Assembly: GCA_910578035.1 (NCBI GenBank)
Contig: CAJTOB010000004.1
Location: 1-59,530 of the forward strand
Direction: 5' to 3'
DNA: 59,530 nt
Source of the DNA: an uncultured Muribaculaceae bacterium
GTDB lineage: Bacteria > Bacteroidota > Bacteroidia > Bacteroidales > Muribaculaceae
Position numbers and translations under genes: made by a program. The notes beneath the pieces were generated by a model. That model did not search any database and was not told the origin of the DNA. It was given only the letters and a program-made list of their open reading frames with translations. Positions 1 through 7,201 of the stretch are shown here, in pieces (position 1 is the stretch's first letter; the number at the start of each line of letters is the position of its first letter).

Positions 1-119
1 TCCTGTTCGCACCAGTCGGCGTAACCGCTTATCTTGTTGCGATATAAGTCGGCAAAATGCTTGCCGTTGACGCAGTACATCTGCGCTATATGCTTAATCG
101 ACAGTGCTGTCGTCTCCAC
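1..119 (-). CDS. ISAon1-type transposase, second ORF (cut by window edge)
   Basis: This is the amino end of the catalytic transposase ORF of an insertion sequence. It reads leftward and leaves the window. Visible residues include HIAQMYCVNGKHF and KISGYADWCEQ, which fit the start of transposases annotated as the ISAon1 family, where a short N-region protein precedes the main ORF. It lies in a different frame from the upstream N-region ORF and overlaps it by 26 nt. A GTG at 117-119 or an ATG at 78-80 could start it, so translational coupling is more likely than -1 frameshifting: the slippery-looking T TTA AAA upstream would lead into the wrong frame. Family identity is from memory of relatives; the catalytic residues lie outside the window. 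Confidence 0.7.
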   Translation of the reverse strand, partial: METTALSIKHIAQMYCVNGKHFADLYRNKISGYADWCEQ

Positions 120-465
120 CTTCGTCTTTTAAAAAAGCCACGAATTCGGAGCTGAGTCGTGTCCCTTCCTCGTTGGGAAGCTCGAGGTTATAGCTGAAGA
201 TTTCGTTGGTTTTCTTATCCCACCACTTGTTCTTGCGCATGTGAAGAAATACAGGACGACCACGCATCGGATAGTCCTGTATTGTAACGTATTCCGTATA
301 GCCTCGCGATACGATATTGGGATTACGGTAGTCCTCATCAGAGAGTTTCTTCTTCTCGTCAAGCCATATGTCATATGCCTGTTCTGTGCGTTCGAAGCGC
401 ACCATCTCAAATAACTCGTCCAGCCCTTCGGGGAGACACATCCATATTGCATCTGCGGTTTTCAT
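94..465 (-). CDS. ISAon1 family transposase N-region protein
   Basis: This 123-aa protein matches the N-region partner of ISAon1-type transposases. Diagnostic stretches are FDIWLDEKK-like YDIWLDEKKKLSDEDY, NPNIVSRGYTEY, the IQDYPMRGRPVFLHMRKNKW block, and a terminal EGTRLSSEFVAFLK. In this IS group the two ORFs together supply the transposase. It is complete, with an ATG at 463-465, and is translated just ahead of the truncated catalytic ORF. The right end of the element should lie just upstream, around 466-500. I could not define the terminal inverted repeat because the other end is outside the window. Confidence 0.85.
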   Translation of the reverse strand: MKTADAIWMCLPEGLDELFEMVRFERTEQAYDIWLDEKKKLSDEDYRNPNIVSRGYTEYVTIQDYPMRGRPVFLHMRKNKWWDKKTNEIFSYNLELPNEEGTRLSSEFVAFLKDEGGDDSTVD

Positions 466-495
466 ACCACAAATTTAACACTTTCCCCGAAAACT

Positions 496-687
496 ATGCA
501 CCGCCATTTCGGCTTGAGCCAGTTTACGGGCGGTTGCCCGGGCAATACACACGGCGTGGCCGTGCTATGCGAGGGTGCTGACGCCGTTGAGACCGTGGCG
601 CGTCTGCGCGGCATCGATTGCCGCGGTCGCGGCACTTCCTGCCCCGACCAGCTTGCAACAGCTATTGAGATTGGGCTGTTGGGCTGA
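496..687 (+). pseudogene. 3' fragment of a TSCPD-domain protein gene, probably split by the IS
   Basis: The reading frame encodes FTGGCPGNTHGVAVLCEG, then RLRGIDCRGRGTSCPDQLA. This is the second half of the TSCPD domain (TIGR03905 type), a short family with conserved GGCPGN and TSCPDQLA motifs and no settled function that I know of. Family members normally carry roughly 25-30 more residues at the amino end. Here the frame upstream of about 496 runs antisense through the insertion sequence, so the N-terminal part is missing. The simplest reading is that the IS inserted into this gene and the 5' part lies beyond the left window edge. Residual translation from the ATG at 496 is possible. Confidence 0.65.
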
Positions 688-904
688 TATGCTGATGGGC
701 TGTTAGGCTGACGGGCTGATGAGCAGACGGGCTGATAGGCTGATGCGCTGTTGTCCGCCCAGTTGCCTGTCCGCCCAGTTGCCTGTCCGCCCAGTTGCCT
801 GTCTGCCCAGTCGCTTGTCTGCCCAATCGCTTGTCCGCTCAGTCGCTTGTCCGCCCAGTCGCCTGTCAGCCCAATAGCCCAACAGCCCAATAGCCCAATA
901 GCCT
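660..904. repeat. Mirrored short tandem repeat array between convergent genes
   Basis: The left part (about 672-755) is a degenerate array of 7-10 nt units of the type GGGCTGAT. The middle (about 756-875) holds at least six copies of a 16-nt unit close to CCGCCCAGTTGCCTGT. The right part (about 868-904) is built from AATAGCCC and ACAGCCC, the reverse complement of the left unit. The block can fold back on itself. It sits between the TSCPD remnant (+) and rsgA (-), so it may end transcription from both sides. There are no unique spacers, so it is not a CRISPR array. Confidence 0.85.
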
Positions 905-1847
905 AAAATGGCTTGCGGTATTTGTCGGAGCCTTCGCGGGTTTCTTCGAGAATGCTCAGGTATGAGGCATAGCGGCTTTGGGATATGCGATGTTCTTCGA
1001 GGGCATCGAGAACGGCACAGCCTGGTTCGTGAGTATGAGTGCAGTTGCCGAAACGGCATTCTTCGGAGAGGCGGAATATTTCGGGGAAATAGTGTCCTAC
1101 TTCTTCCGGTTGGAATTCGACTGTGCCGAAGCCCCGGACTCCTGGAGTGTCGATTATTTCGCCACCGCCGGGTAGGTCGAACATTTCAGAAAAAGTAGTG
1201 GTATGCATGCCGGTGTCGTGTGCGGCTGAAATTTCGCCGGTGCGGAGATTTAACCCCGGAATCAGGGCGTTTATCAGAGTGCTCTTGCCCACGCCTGAGT
1301 TGCCGGACATGAGCGATGTCTTTCCGGCGAGTATTTCGAGCAGTTTGTCCATGCCTTCACCTGTGGCAGCGGACACTCCTACGGCCTTGTAGCCTATCGA
1401 GCGATAAAGACCGAGGACGGCGTCGAGCAATTCGCGGTCTTCGGCGTCGGGGAGAAGGTCGATTTTGTTGATGGCAAGCACTGCCGGTACGTTGTAGGCC
1501 TCTGCGGTCGCCAGAAATCGGTCTATGAAAGTGAGCGGAGTGGCTGGGTGTGCAAGAGTTGCCACAAGCACAGCGCAGTCTATGTTTGCCGCTATGATAT
1601 GAGCGGCTTTCGAGAGATTTGTAGAGCGCCTTATTATATAGTTGCGTCGTAGCAGTACGGCTGTTATGAAAGCTACGCCGTCCGTTCCCGGTGTTCCGGT
1701 TTCGACACGGTCGCCCACTGCTACAGGATTGGTGGTGCGCAGACCCTTGATTCTGAAATTGCCCTTTACTTTGCAGGGCAGTTCCGCACCCGAATCGAGG
1801 CGGACTATATATTGCGAGCCGGTGTTGCGGATTACAGTTCCTTCCAT
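903..1847 (-). CDS. rsgA: Ribosome small-subunit-dependent GTPase A
   Basis: RsgA is a circularly permuted GTPase that checks late maturation of the 30S subunit. At 314 aa it has an N-terminal OB-like segment (1-80), G4 NKID (127-130), then G1 GNSGVGKS (182-189) and G3 DTPG (233-236). This G4-G1-G3 order is the permutation signature. A zinc-binding tail follows, with C264, C269, H271 and C277. The open frame extends 34 codons upstream, but I start it at the ATG at 1847 because family members begin MEGTVIRN-like and the promoter element CAAAAGTA (reverse TACTTTTG, 1855-1862) lies immediately upstream. That would make the mRNA nearly leaderless. Confidence 0.95.
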   Translation of the reverse strand: MEGTVIRNTGSQYIVRLDSGAELPCKVKGNFRIKGLRTTNPVAVGDRVETGTPGTDGVAFITAVLLRRNYIIRRSTNLSKAAHIIAANIDCAVLVATLAHPATPLTFIDRFLATAEAYNVPAVLAINKIDLLPDAEDRELLDAVLGLYRSIGYKAVGVSAATGEGMDKLLEILAGKTSLMSGNSGVGKSTLINALIPGLNLRTGEISAAHDTGMHTTTFSEMFDLPGGGEIIDTPGVRGFGTVEFQPEEVGHYFPEIFRLSEECRFGNCTHTHEPGCAVLDALEEHRISQSRYASYLSILEETREGSDKYRKPF

Positions 1848-1854
1848 AGTTCTG

Positions 1855-1862
1855 CAAAAGTA
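1855..1862 (-). promoter_or_regulatory. -7 promoter element of rsgA
   Basis: On the minus strand this reads TACTTTTG, matching the Bacteroidetes -7 consensus TAnnTTTG. Only 7 nt separate it from the rsgA ATG, so transcription probably starts at or within a few bases of the start codon. Confidence 0.6.
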
Positions 1863-1989
1863 GTGAAAGTGGAGGGAAAACCCTCTAAAATGCACTTTAA
1901 AAAACACCTGAATGAGCCTTTTTGGTTTTTTGAATGCAAAAAACATCATAAAAGGCTGTGATTATTTGGCGTTTTGAAAAAAAAGTCGT

Positions 1990-1997
1990 TACTTTGC
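1990..1997 (+). promoter_or_regulatory. Promoter of the rpmB-rpmG-DUF4295 operon
   Basis: TACTTTGC is the common short variant of the Bacteroidetes -7 element seen in front of highly expressed genes. It is preceded by a T/A-rich tract. It leaves a leader of about 125 nt before rpmB, long enough for autoregulation, but I saw no convincing structure in it. The rest of 1848-2129 contains nothing else I can name. Confidence 0.55.
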
Positions 1998-2129
1998 ACT
2001 CTGTTTTGTGGCCCATCCTTAAAAGGTGTCCGGAAAAAGATGCACCGGGTGCCGATATGAGAATGTGATGACGGCTGCAACCACTTGATGCATAAAAGAT
2101 AAAAAAAGAACGATAAACCATTAACAGCC

Positions 2130-2387
2130 ATGTCAAAGATTTGTCAGATCACCGGCAAAAAAGCGATTGTGGGTAATAACGTTTCGCACTCGAAGCGTCG
2201 CACCAAACGCAAATTTAATGTGAATCTCTTCACCAAGAAGTTCTACTGGGTAGAACGCGAAACATGGATCAGCCTTACAATTTCGGCTGCCGGACTTCGC
2301 ACCATCAACAAGCTCGGCCTCAATGAAGCCCTCAAGCAGGCTTGCCAGAGCGGATATGTAAAAGAGAACGACATCTATTACCTCTAA
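2130..2387 (+). CDS. rpmB: 50S ribosomal protein L28
   Basis: This 85-aa protein is bL28 of the large ribosomal subunit. It starts MSKICQITGKKAIVGNNVSHS and contains the RRTKRKFNVNL segment and the typical ETWISLTISAAGLRTI core with a C-terminal helix. Length is normal. It leads a tight + strand operon with rpmG (20-nt gap) and the DUF4295 gene, the usual Bacteroidetes arrangement. Confidence 0.97.
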   Translation: MSKICQITGKKAIVGNNVSHSKRRTKRKFNVNLFTKKFYWVERETWISLTISAAGLRTINKLGLNEALKQACQSGYVKENDIYYL

Positions 2388-2407
2388 CCTCAAATAATTG
2401 ACAGAAA

Positions 2408-2596
2408 ATGGCAAAGAAAGCAAAAGGCAATCGCGTACAGGTGATTCTTGAATGCACCGAGCACAAGGCGAGCGGTATGCCCGGTACCTCGCGATACATC
2501 ACTACCAAAAACCGCAAAAACACAACCGAGAGACTCGAGCTTAAGAAATACAACCCCATTCTTAAGCGTATGACCATCCACAAAGAAATCAAATAA
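2408..2596 (+). CDS. rpmG: 50S ribosomal protein L33
   Basis: This 62-aa bL33 has the family signature RVQVILECTEHKASGMPGTSRY, followed by TTKNRKNTTERLELKKYNP. The Cys pairs of zinc-binding L33 forms are absent (only one Cys is present), so it is a zinc-independent type. It lies second in the operon, between rpmB and the 49-aa DUF4295 gene. Confidence 0.96.
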   Translation: MAKKAKGNRVQVILECTEHKASGMPGTSRYITTKNRKNTTERLELKKYNPILKRMTIHKEIK

Positions 2597-2607
2597 GAAT
2601 CTAAGAT

Positions 2608-2757
2608 ATGGCAAAGAAAACCGTTGCATCGCTCCAGAAAGGCGAAGGCCGTACCTACAGCAAGGTCATCAAGATGGTTAAGTCGCCCAAGACCGGCGCT
2701 TACATCTTCAAAGAAGAGATGGTTCCCAACGAAGCCGTAAAGGAAGCCCTCAAATAA
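2608..2757 (+). CDS. DUF4295 family small basic protein
   Basis: A 49-aa protein that I translated directly from the sequence: MAKKTVASLQKGEGRTYSKV, then a Lys-rich segment and an end in VPNEAVKEALK. It matches the DUF4295 family, which in Bacteroidetes follows rpmG. High Lys content and operon context suggest ribosome association, but I know of no proven function. The ATG lies 11 nt after the rpmG stop and the gene ends just before a strong terminator. Confidence 0.9.
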   Translation: MAKKTVASLQKGEGRTYSKVIKMVKSPKTGAYIFKEEMVPNEAVKEALK

Positions 2758-2776
2758 TCCATTCTTCTCAGGAATT

Positions 2777-2811
2777 AAAAGCGGAGTCCGCATTGCGCAG
2801 ACTCCGCTTTT
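2777..2811. terminator. Bidirectional intrinsic terminator (DUF4295 / recX)
   Basis: A perfect 12-bp stem pairs AAAAGCGGAGTC (2777-2788) with GACTCCGCTTTT (2800-2811). It carries A and T tracts on either side, so it can stop transcription from the ribosomal operon (+) and from recX (-), which converge here. Confidence 0.9.
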
Positions 2812-2830
2812 GCTATATGCATGAGAAAAT

Positions 2831-3277
2831 TTAGCGGGGAATGAGGGGGAAGACGAGGGAGGGCTCGAAGCCGCGTGAAATTGCGTAGCGGGCTATTGAT
2901 GTGCGAGCTGCGTGGTCGAGGGGCCGGGTATAGCTTTTGGCTTTTTTGGCAATTATTGCGCGGAGTGCGGCGGAGTAGTCGCGTTCGTTTATCTGGTCGA
3001 GGGCGTCAGAGATAGAGTCGGGCGTTATGCGTTTGCGGCGCAACTCGATTTCGATTTTGCGCCGGCCCCAGTACTGGTTGCGGAATTTCTGACGGGCGAA
3101 TGCCATGGCGTACCGGTGGTCTTCGATGAGGCGTTGCTCTTCGAGCCTTTGTATCACAGCAGGCATATCGGTCGGATCGAGGCCTTTGTTGCGGAGTTTC
3201 GAGATTATTTCAGAACGGCAGTATTCGGCCTTGTTGCAGAGTGCTGCAGCGTAGTTGTAGGCTTCTTCGGGTGTCAT
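2831..3277 (-). CDS. recX: Regulatory protein RecX
   Basis: RecX binds RecA filaments and limits recombinase activity. The 148-aa protein shows the three-helix repeat pattern of the family: AEYCRSEIISKLRNKG, then RLIEDHRYAMAFARQKFRNQYWGRRKIEIELRRK-type sequence and a Lys/Arg-rich last third. Its ATG overlaps the prmC stop by 4 nt (ATGA), so it is translationally coupled to prmC and is the last gene of the obgE-prmC-recX operon. Confidence 0.92.
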   Translation of the reverse strand: MTPEEAYNYAAALCNKAEYCRSEIISKLRNKGLDPTDMPAVIQRLEEQRLIEDHRYAMAFARQKFRNQYWGRRKIEIELRRKRITPDSISDALDQINERDYSAALRAIIAKKAKSYTRPLDHAARTSIARYAISRGFEPSLVFPLIPR

Positions 3278-4128
3278 GGACGTCGGGCGGAGGCATAGCG
3301 TATGTTGCCGCGGAAGTCGCGGCTTATTTCGATGTCGGCAAAGCCTTTGTCGGCAAGCATTTCTTTCATTTGCGGCCCATAGTTGCTGTTTATTTCGAAG
3401 TATAGGTTTCCGTCGGAAACCAAAGCTTTTAAGGCATATTCAGCAATTGCGCGGTAGAACCTGAGCGGGTCATCGTCGGGCACGAATAAGGCTGTAGACG
3501 GTTCATAATCGAGTACACGGGCGTCCATGTCGGCTTTTTCGCTTTCGGCGATATAGGGAGGATTGCTCACAATGATATCATAGCATGGAGCGGCCGGCGG
3601 GGCTGCTTTAAGAATGTCTTCCTGGCGGAAAGTGACTTTTGTTTTGAGATTACGGGCATTTTCCCGGGCTACGTCGAGTGCTTGGGCCGAAATATCGCTT
3701 GCATCTACATCAGCAAAGGGGAGAGCCCTGGCCAGCGATATGGCAATGCAGCCGGTGCCTGTGCCGATGTCGAGTATTCTAAGGTCGGAGCGACCATCAG
3801 CATGGTCGGTTATCATGTCGACGAGTGCAGCCGTCTCAGGGCGTGGAATGAGTACAGCCGGAGTGACGATATAGCTGTTGCCCATGAACAAGGCTCGCCC
3901 TACGGCATATTGCACGGGCTCCCCTCCGACAATTCGGGCGACGGCCGAATCGATGCGTCCTTTCACGAAGTCTGAGATTTCGCGGTCGCCGTCGGCAAAG
4001 AGGGTGGTGCGTGTATAGCCGCCGATGTCCTCCATCAGGATAGCGGCGGCACTGTCGGCTTCGCCTTTAGGCAAGACCTGCGCGAGGGAGCTGCGCAGGT
4101 CTTTATAGTATTCGGAAAGAGTTGTCAT
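3274..4128 (-). CDS. prmC: Release factor glutamine methyltransferase
   Basis: PrmC methylates the Gln of the GGQ motif of peptide release factors using SAM. The 284-aa protein has an N-terminal helical domain (about 1-80), the SAM-binding motif DIGTGTGCIAISLA (near residue 120) and the substrate Gln-binding motif NPPY (near 188). Its ATG overlaps the obgE stop by 4 nt and its own stop overlaps recX, so all three are coupled. Confidence 0.95.
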   Translation of the reverse strand: MTTLSEYYKDLRSSLAQVLPKGEADSAAAILMEDIGGYTRTTLFADGDREISDFVKGRIDSAVARIVGGEPVQYAVGRALFMGNSYIVTPAVLIPRPETAALVDMITDHADGRSDLRILDIGTGTGCIAISLARALPFADVDASDISAQALDVARENARNLKTKVTFRQEDILKAAPPAAPCYDIIVSNPPYIAESEKADMDARVLDYEPSTALFVPDDDPLRFYRAIAEYALKALVSDGNLYFEINSNYGPQMKEMLADKGFADIEISRDFRGNIRYASARRP

Positions 4129-5387
4129 TGGCGGTCGTCGTTGATCGACTCGTAGCCGAAAGCATCATCGTCGGTATAAGTCTCTTCCTCATCGTCGTCG
4201 GTTTCATAATCGGCGTCATCCCAGTCAATATCTTCACCCCAGGATTCAGGCGATATGCTTCGCAGGTCTTCTGCTTCCTGTTCTTCTTCTTCAGGCGACG
4301 GTTTGTATTCGAAGATGAATTCGTCTTCTTCGCGAACGCGATGATGCCCGTCGAGAGGCCGATGTATTATGTCGGTATTGTCGATGCGGTTGTTTTCGTC
4401 GGTGATGGCGCGCCAGAGCATATCTTTCAGTTCGGTGATGCCTTGTCCGGTAACTGCCGAAATGAATACCGACGGAATACCTTCGGGAAGGGTTTTGGCT
4501 ATTTCCTCGCGAAGTTCGTCGTCGAGGAGGTCGCTTTTCGATATTGCGAGTACGCGCTGTTTGTCCATCAGCTGCGGATTGAACTGCTCAAGCTCGCGGA
4601 GAAGAATGCTATATTCCTCGGCTATATCGTCGGCGTCGGCCGGAACCATGAAAAGAAGCACGGCATTTCGCTCTATATGACGCAGGAAACGCAGACCGAG
4701 ACCCTTGCCCTCGCTCGCACCTTCGATAATGCCGGGAATGTCGGCCATGACGAACGAACGGTTGTCGCGATACGATACGATGCCGAGCTGGGGTTCCATT
4801 GTGGTAAACGGATAGTCGGCTATTTTGGGCTCGGCTGCCGATACTGCCGACAGAAGGGTAGATTTTCCGGCATTGGGGAAGCCGACGAGGCCTACGTCGG
4901 CAAGCATTTTGAGCTCGAGAATCACAGATTTCTCAATAGCCGGTTCGCCGGGCTGGGCGTATCGCGGAGTGCGGTTTGTTGCGCTCTTGAAGTGCCAGTT
5001 GCCGAGACCGCCGCGGCCGCCGCGAAGCAACTTCACTTCCTGGCCGTCGTCGGTGACTTCACAGAGGAATTCGCCGGTTTCGGCGTCGAATACCACCGTG
5101 CCGCAAGGTACTTCGACTATTACATCGTCGCCGTCTTTGCCGAAACTGCGGCCTCCCGAGCCGCTCTGGCCGTTTCCGGCAAATATGTGGCGGCGATATT
5201 TAAGCGGCAGAAGGGTCCACATGTTGCGGTTGCCTTTGAGGATAATGTGGCCTCCGCGGCCTCCGTCGCCCCCGTCGGGTCCTCCCTTGGGTACATATTT
5301 GGCCCGGTAGAAATGGCGCGAGCCGGCACCGCCTTTGCCTGAGCGGCAAAGTATCTTTACATAGTCTATGAAATTGGAATCAGCCAT
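4125..5387 (-). CDS. obgE: GTPase ObgE/CgtA
   Basis: Obg is an essential GTPase in 50S assembly and stress control. At 420 aa it has the glycine-rich Obg fold (1-160, with GGPDGGDGGRGG), then G1 GFPNAGKST (169-177), G3 DIPG, and SKSD as G4. Instead of an OCT domain, the last 75 or so residues are a strongly acidic tail rich in Glu/Asp (for example EEEEQEAEDL). It is first in the obgE-prmC-recX operon. The spacer in front (5388-5429) has a degenerate AGTAATGAGTAAAAAGTAAT-like repeat. Confidence 0.96.
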   Translation of the reverse strand: MADSNFIDYVKILCRSGKGGAGSRHFYRAKYVPKGGPDGGDGGRGGHIILKGNRNMWTLLPLKYRRHIFAGNGQSGSGGRSFGKDGDDVIVEVPCGTVVFDAETGEFLCEVTDDGQEVKLLRGGRGGLGNWHFKSATNRTPRYAQPGEPAIEKSVILELKMLADVGLVGFPNAGKSTLLSAVSAAEPKIADYPFTTMEPQLGIVSYRDNRSFVMADIPGIIEGASEGKGLGLRFLRHIERNAVLLFMVPADADDIAEEYSILLRELEQFNPQLMDKQRVLAISKSDLLDDELREEIAKTLPEGIPSVFISAVTGQGITELKDMLWRAITDENNRIDNTDIIHRPLDGHHRVREEDEFIFEYKPSPEEEEQEAEDLRSISPESWGEDIDWDDADYETDDDEEETYTDDDAFGYESINDDRQ

Positions 5388-5429
5388 ACTTTTAGAGTAA
5401 TGAGTAAAAAGTAATAAGGAATGAGGCTT

Positions 5430-6497
5430 TCAGGAGGAGAGCGATTTGTGATGTTTCATCAGCTCTGAGGCCTGGCGGAAGTCAAGCGGAGAACCTACAT
5501 CTATCCACGTGCCTTTGATCGGGAAATAGCTTGCTTTGGCGCCGTCTTGTATGGCGCTGTCAATCAAATCTGTGGCGTCGCATTTCACGTCTTTGCGCAG
5601 GCGCCGCAGTATTTTGTTGGAGAATATATATATTCCGGCATTGGCATAGTATGAGTAAGACGGTTTTTCTTCTATGCCAGTGAACATTGCCGGATTTTCA
5701 GGGTCAATGGTGAGCACGGCAAACGGAACAGACACCTGATAGGGAACGACTGCCACTGTGATGTCGGCTCCGTTATCGCGGTGGTGCAGATACATGTCTT
5801 CAAACGATATCGTGGTGAGTAGGTCGGAATTCATCACCAGTGTGTCGCCGTCGGTCTCTGCCACGCCGGTAAGAGCGACAGCGCCGATTGTGCCGCAGGG
5901 GTTGTCCTCGCATACACACCGCACCTGAACACCGGCGACCGGAGAGCTGAAATGCTCCTCAATCTGGTCGGCAAGATAGCGTGTAGTCACAAAAATATTG
6001 TCAATGCCGCAGGCTGCCAGTGCTTCGATGTTGTAGTCGATTATAGCTTTGCCTTCGATCTCGAGCAGAGGTTTGGGGGTCTTTTCTGTCATCGGGCGCA
6101 GCCGCTCGCCTTTACCGCCTGCCATGAGGACGGCTTTGAGGGGTAGCAGGGTGTGTCGGCTCGTAAGGTCGAGAATATCGGTCAGGCGTCCGTCGCTGTC
6201 AAGCACCGGAATCATGGTAATGCCCGCGTTGCGGAACACCCGGAGGTCGGCCGGATCGATGGCTCCGGCTCTTATGCTGCGGAACCGGCGGCATGCGGCG
6301 TCGGCCGCAGTGCCGTCAAGGGGCATGCCGGCTATAAGTGCGCGCCTGATATCGCCGTCGGTGAGAGTTCCTTGCACAATGCCGTCGTTGTCGATAACGA
6401 ATAGTGTCATCGAGCCTCCGGGCAGAATATTGAGGGCTCTCACGGCGTCGAGAATGTTTGCATTGGCCGCTATGGTGTGTTTCGTAGTCATAATCAA
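5430..6497 (-). CDS. CBS-domain sugar-1-phosphate nucleotidyltransferase, PtmE-like
   Basis: The protein has two parts. Residues 1-120 form a CBS pair (FVIDNDGIVQGTLTDGDIRR, then IPVLDSDGRLTDI). Residues 125-350 are a nucleotidyltransferase with the signature LMAGGKGERLRPMTEKTPKP. This layout matches PtmE, which in Campylobacter makes GDP-GlcN from GlcN-1-P for legionaminic acid. The neighbours (CMP-sugar synthetase and hydrolysing 2-epimerase) support that reading, but specificity for GTP cannot be read from sequence. It starts 5 nt after the cytidylyltransferase stop; the second Met at 6491 is an alternative start. Confidence 0.8.
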   Translation of the reverse strand: MIMTTKHTIAANANILDAVRALNILPGGSMTLFVIDNDGIVQGTLTDGDIRRALIAGMPLDGTAADAACRRFRSIRAGAIDPADLRVFRNAGITMIPVLDSDGRLTDILDLTSRHTLLPLKAVLMAGGKGERLRPMTEKTPKPLLEIEGKAIIDYNIEALAACGIDNIFVTTRYLADQIEEHFSSPVAGVQVRCVCEDNPCGTIGAVALTGVAETDGDTLVMNSDLLTTISFEDMYLHHRDNGADITVAVVPYQVSVPFAVLTIDPENPAMFTGIEEKPSYSYYANAGIYIFSNKILRRLRKDVKCDATDLIDSAIQDGAKASYFPIKGTWIDVGSPLDFRQASELMKHHKSLSS

Positions 6498-6502
6498 ATC
6501 AA

Positions 6503-7201
6503 TTATAGAAACATTTTGCGGGCCATTATGGTTTCGGCTATAAGCCAGTCGAGCTCATTGTCGAGGTCCACGCTTCTTTCTGCAGGCATTGCAGAGGGAA
6601 TGCGGCGAGGAAATTCGCCCATGGGCATACGTCTGATAGACTCCGGGCGTATTGCGTAGACGGCGCCGTTATATACCCACGCCTGCGGCACGTCCTGGCG
6701 GCGTGTGTATTTTCCATCGCCTTTGCTGATATGGAGAGTACCGTCGGCCGCTGTCTCAAATATGTTATAGTATGGATTGTCGCGGGCGGGAGCTACAGTG
6801 ACGGCCATATCGTCGACCGGGCCGAGAGCGGCCATGCATTCAAGAATATCGGCGGCTGTGCGGAATGGCGATGTCGGCTGAAGAAGTACCACGCAGTCGT
6901 AGTCTATGCCCTTGGTGTCGGCCCAGTTCATGGCATCGAGTATCACCTCTCGGCTGCCGGCTGTGTCTGTTGCAAGTTCGGCCGGACGCATGTATGGCAC
7001 GTCGATGCCCATGGCCCTTACAGTTTCGGCAATTTCTGCGTCGTCGGTCGAAAGCAGTATGGTGCCTCCGCTCGTCTTCATGGCTTCGCGAGCGGCATCG
7101 ACGGTATATGCTATCAGCGGACGGCCGCACAGCAGTTTGATATTCTTTCGCGGAATGCCTTTGCTGCCTCCGCGGGCTGGTATTATGTATAGCGGTGTCA
7201 T
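6503..7201 (-). CDS. CMP-nonulosonate synthetase (NeuA/LegF family)
   Basis: This 232-aa cytidylyltransferase activates a nine-carbon acid (sialic, legionaminic or similar) as its CMP derivative. The signature IIPARGGSKGIPRKNIK (residues 6-22) is the CTP-binding loop, and LLQPTSPFR and the C-terminal DLDNELDW fit the family. It overlaps the upstream 2-epimerase by 4 nt (ATGA) and is followed after 5 nt by the PtmE-like gene, so the three form one operon. Whether the substrate is legionaminic acid or N-acetylneuraminic acid is open; the PtmE neighbour favours legionaminic acid. Confidence 0.88.
   Translation of the reverse strand: MTPLYIIPARGGSKGIPRKNIKLLCGRPLIAYTVDAAREAMKTSGGTILLSTDDAEIAETVRAMGIDVPYMRPAELATDTAGSREVILDAMNWADTKGIDYDCVVLLQPTSPFRTAADILECMAALGPVDDMAVTVAPARDNPYYNIFETAADGTLHISKGDGKYTRRQDVPQAWVYNGAVYAIRPESIRRMPMGEFPRRIPSAMPAERSVDLDNELDWLIAETIMARKMFL

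Noticed and set aside
94..140. Programmed -1 frameshift joining the two IS reading frames at T TTA AAA
   Set aside because: A -1 slip there leads to a frame that stops near the start of the transposase; the transposase is in the other frame, so coupling or a GTG start fits better.
740..880. Possible CRISPR array
   Set aside because: The 16-nt units follow each other without unique spacers, and no cas gene is in the window. It is a minisatellite.
4122..5342. Long + strand open frame opposite obgE
   Set aside because: It is antisense to a clear Obg GTPase; GC-rich codon usage leaves opposite frames open. The translation lacks any family motif.
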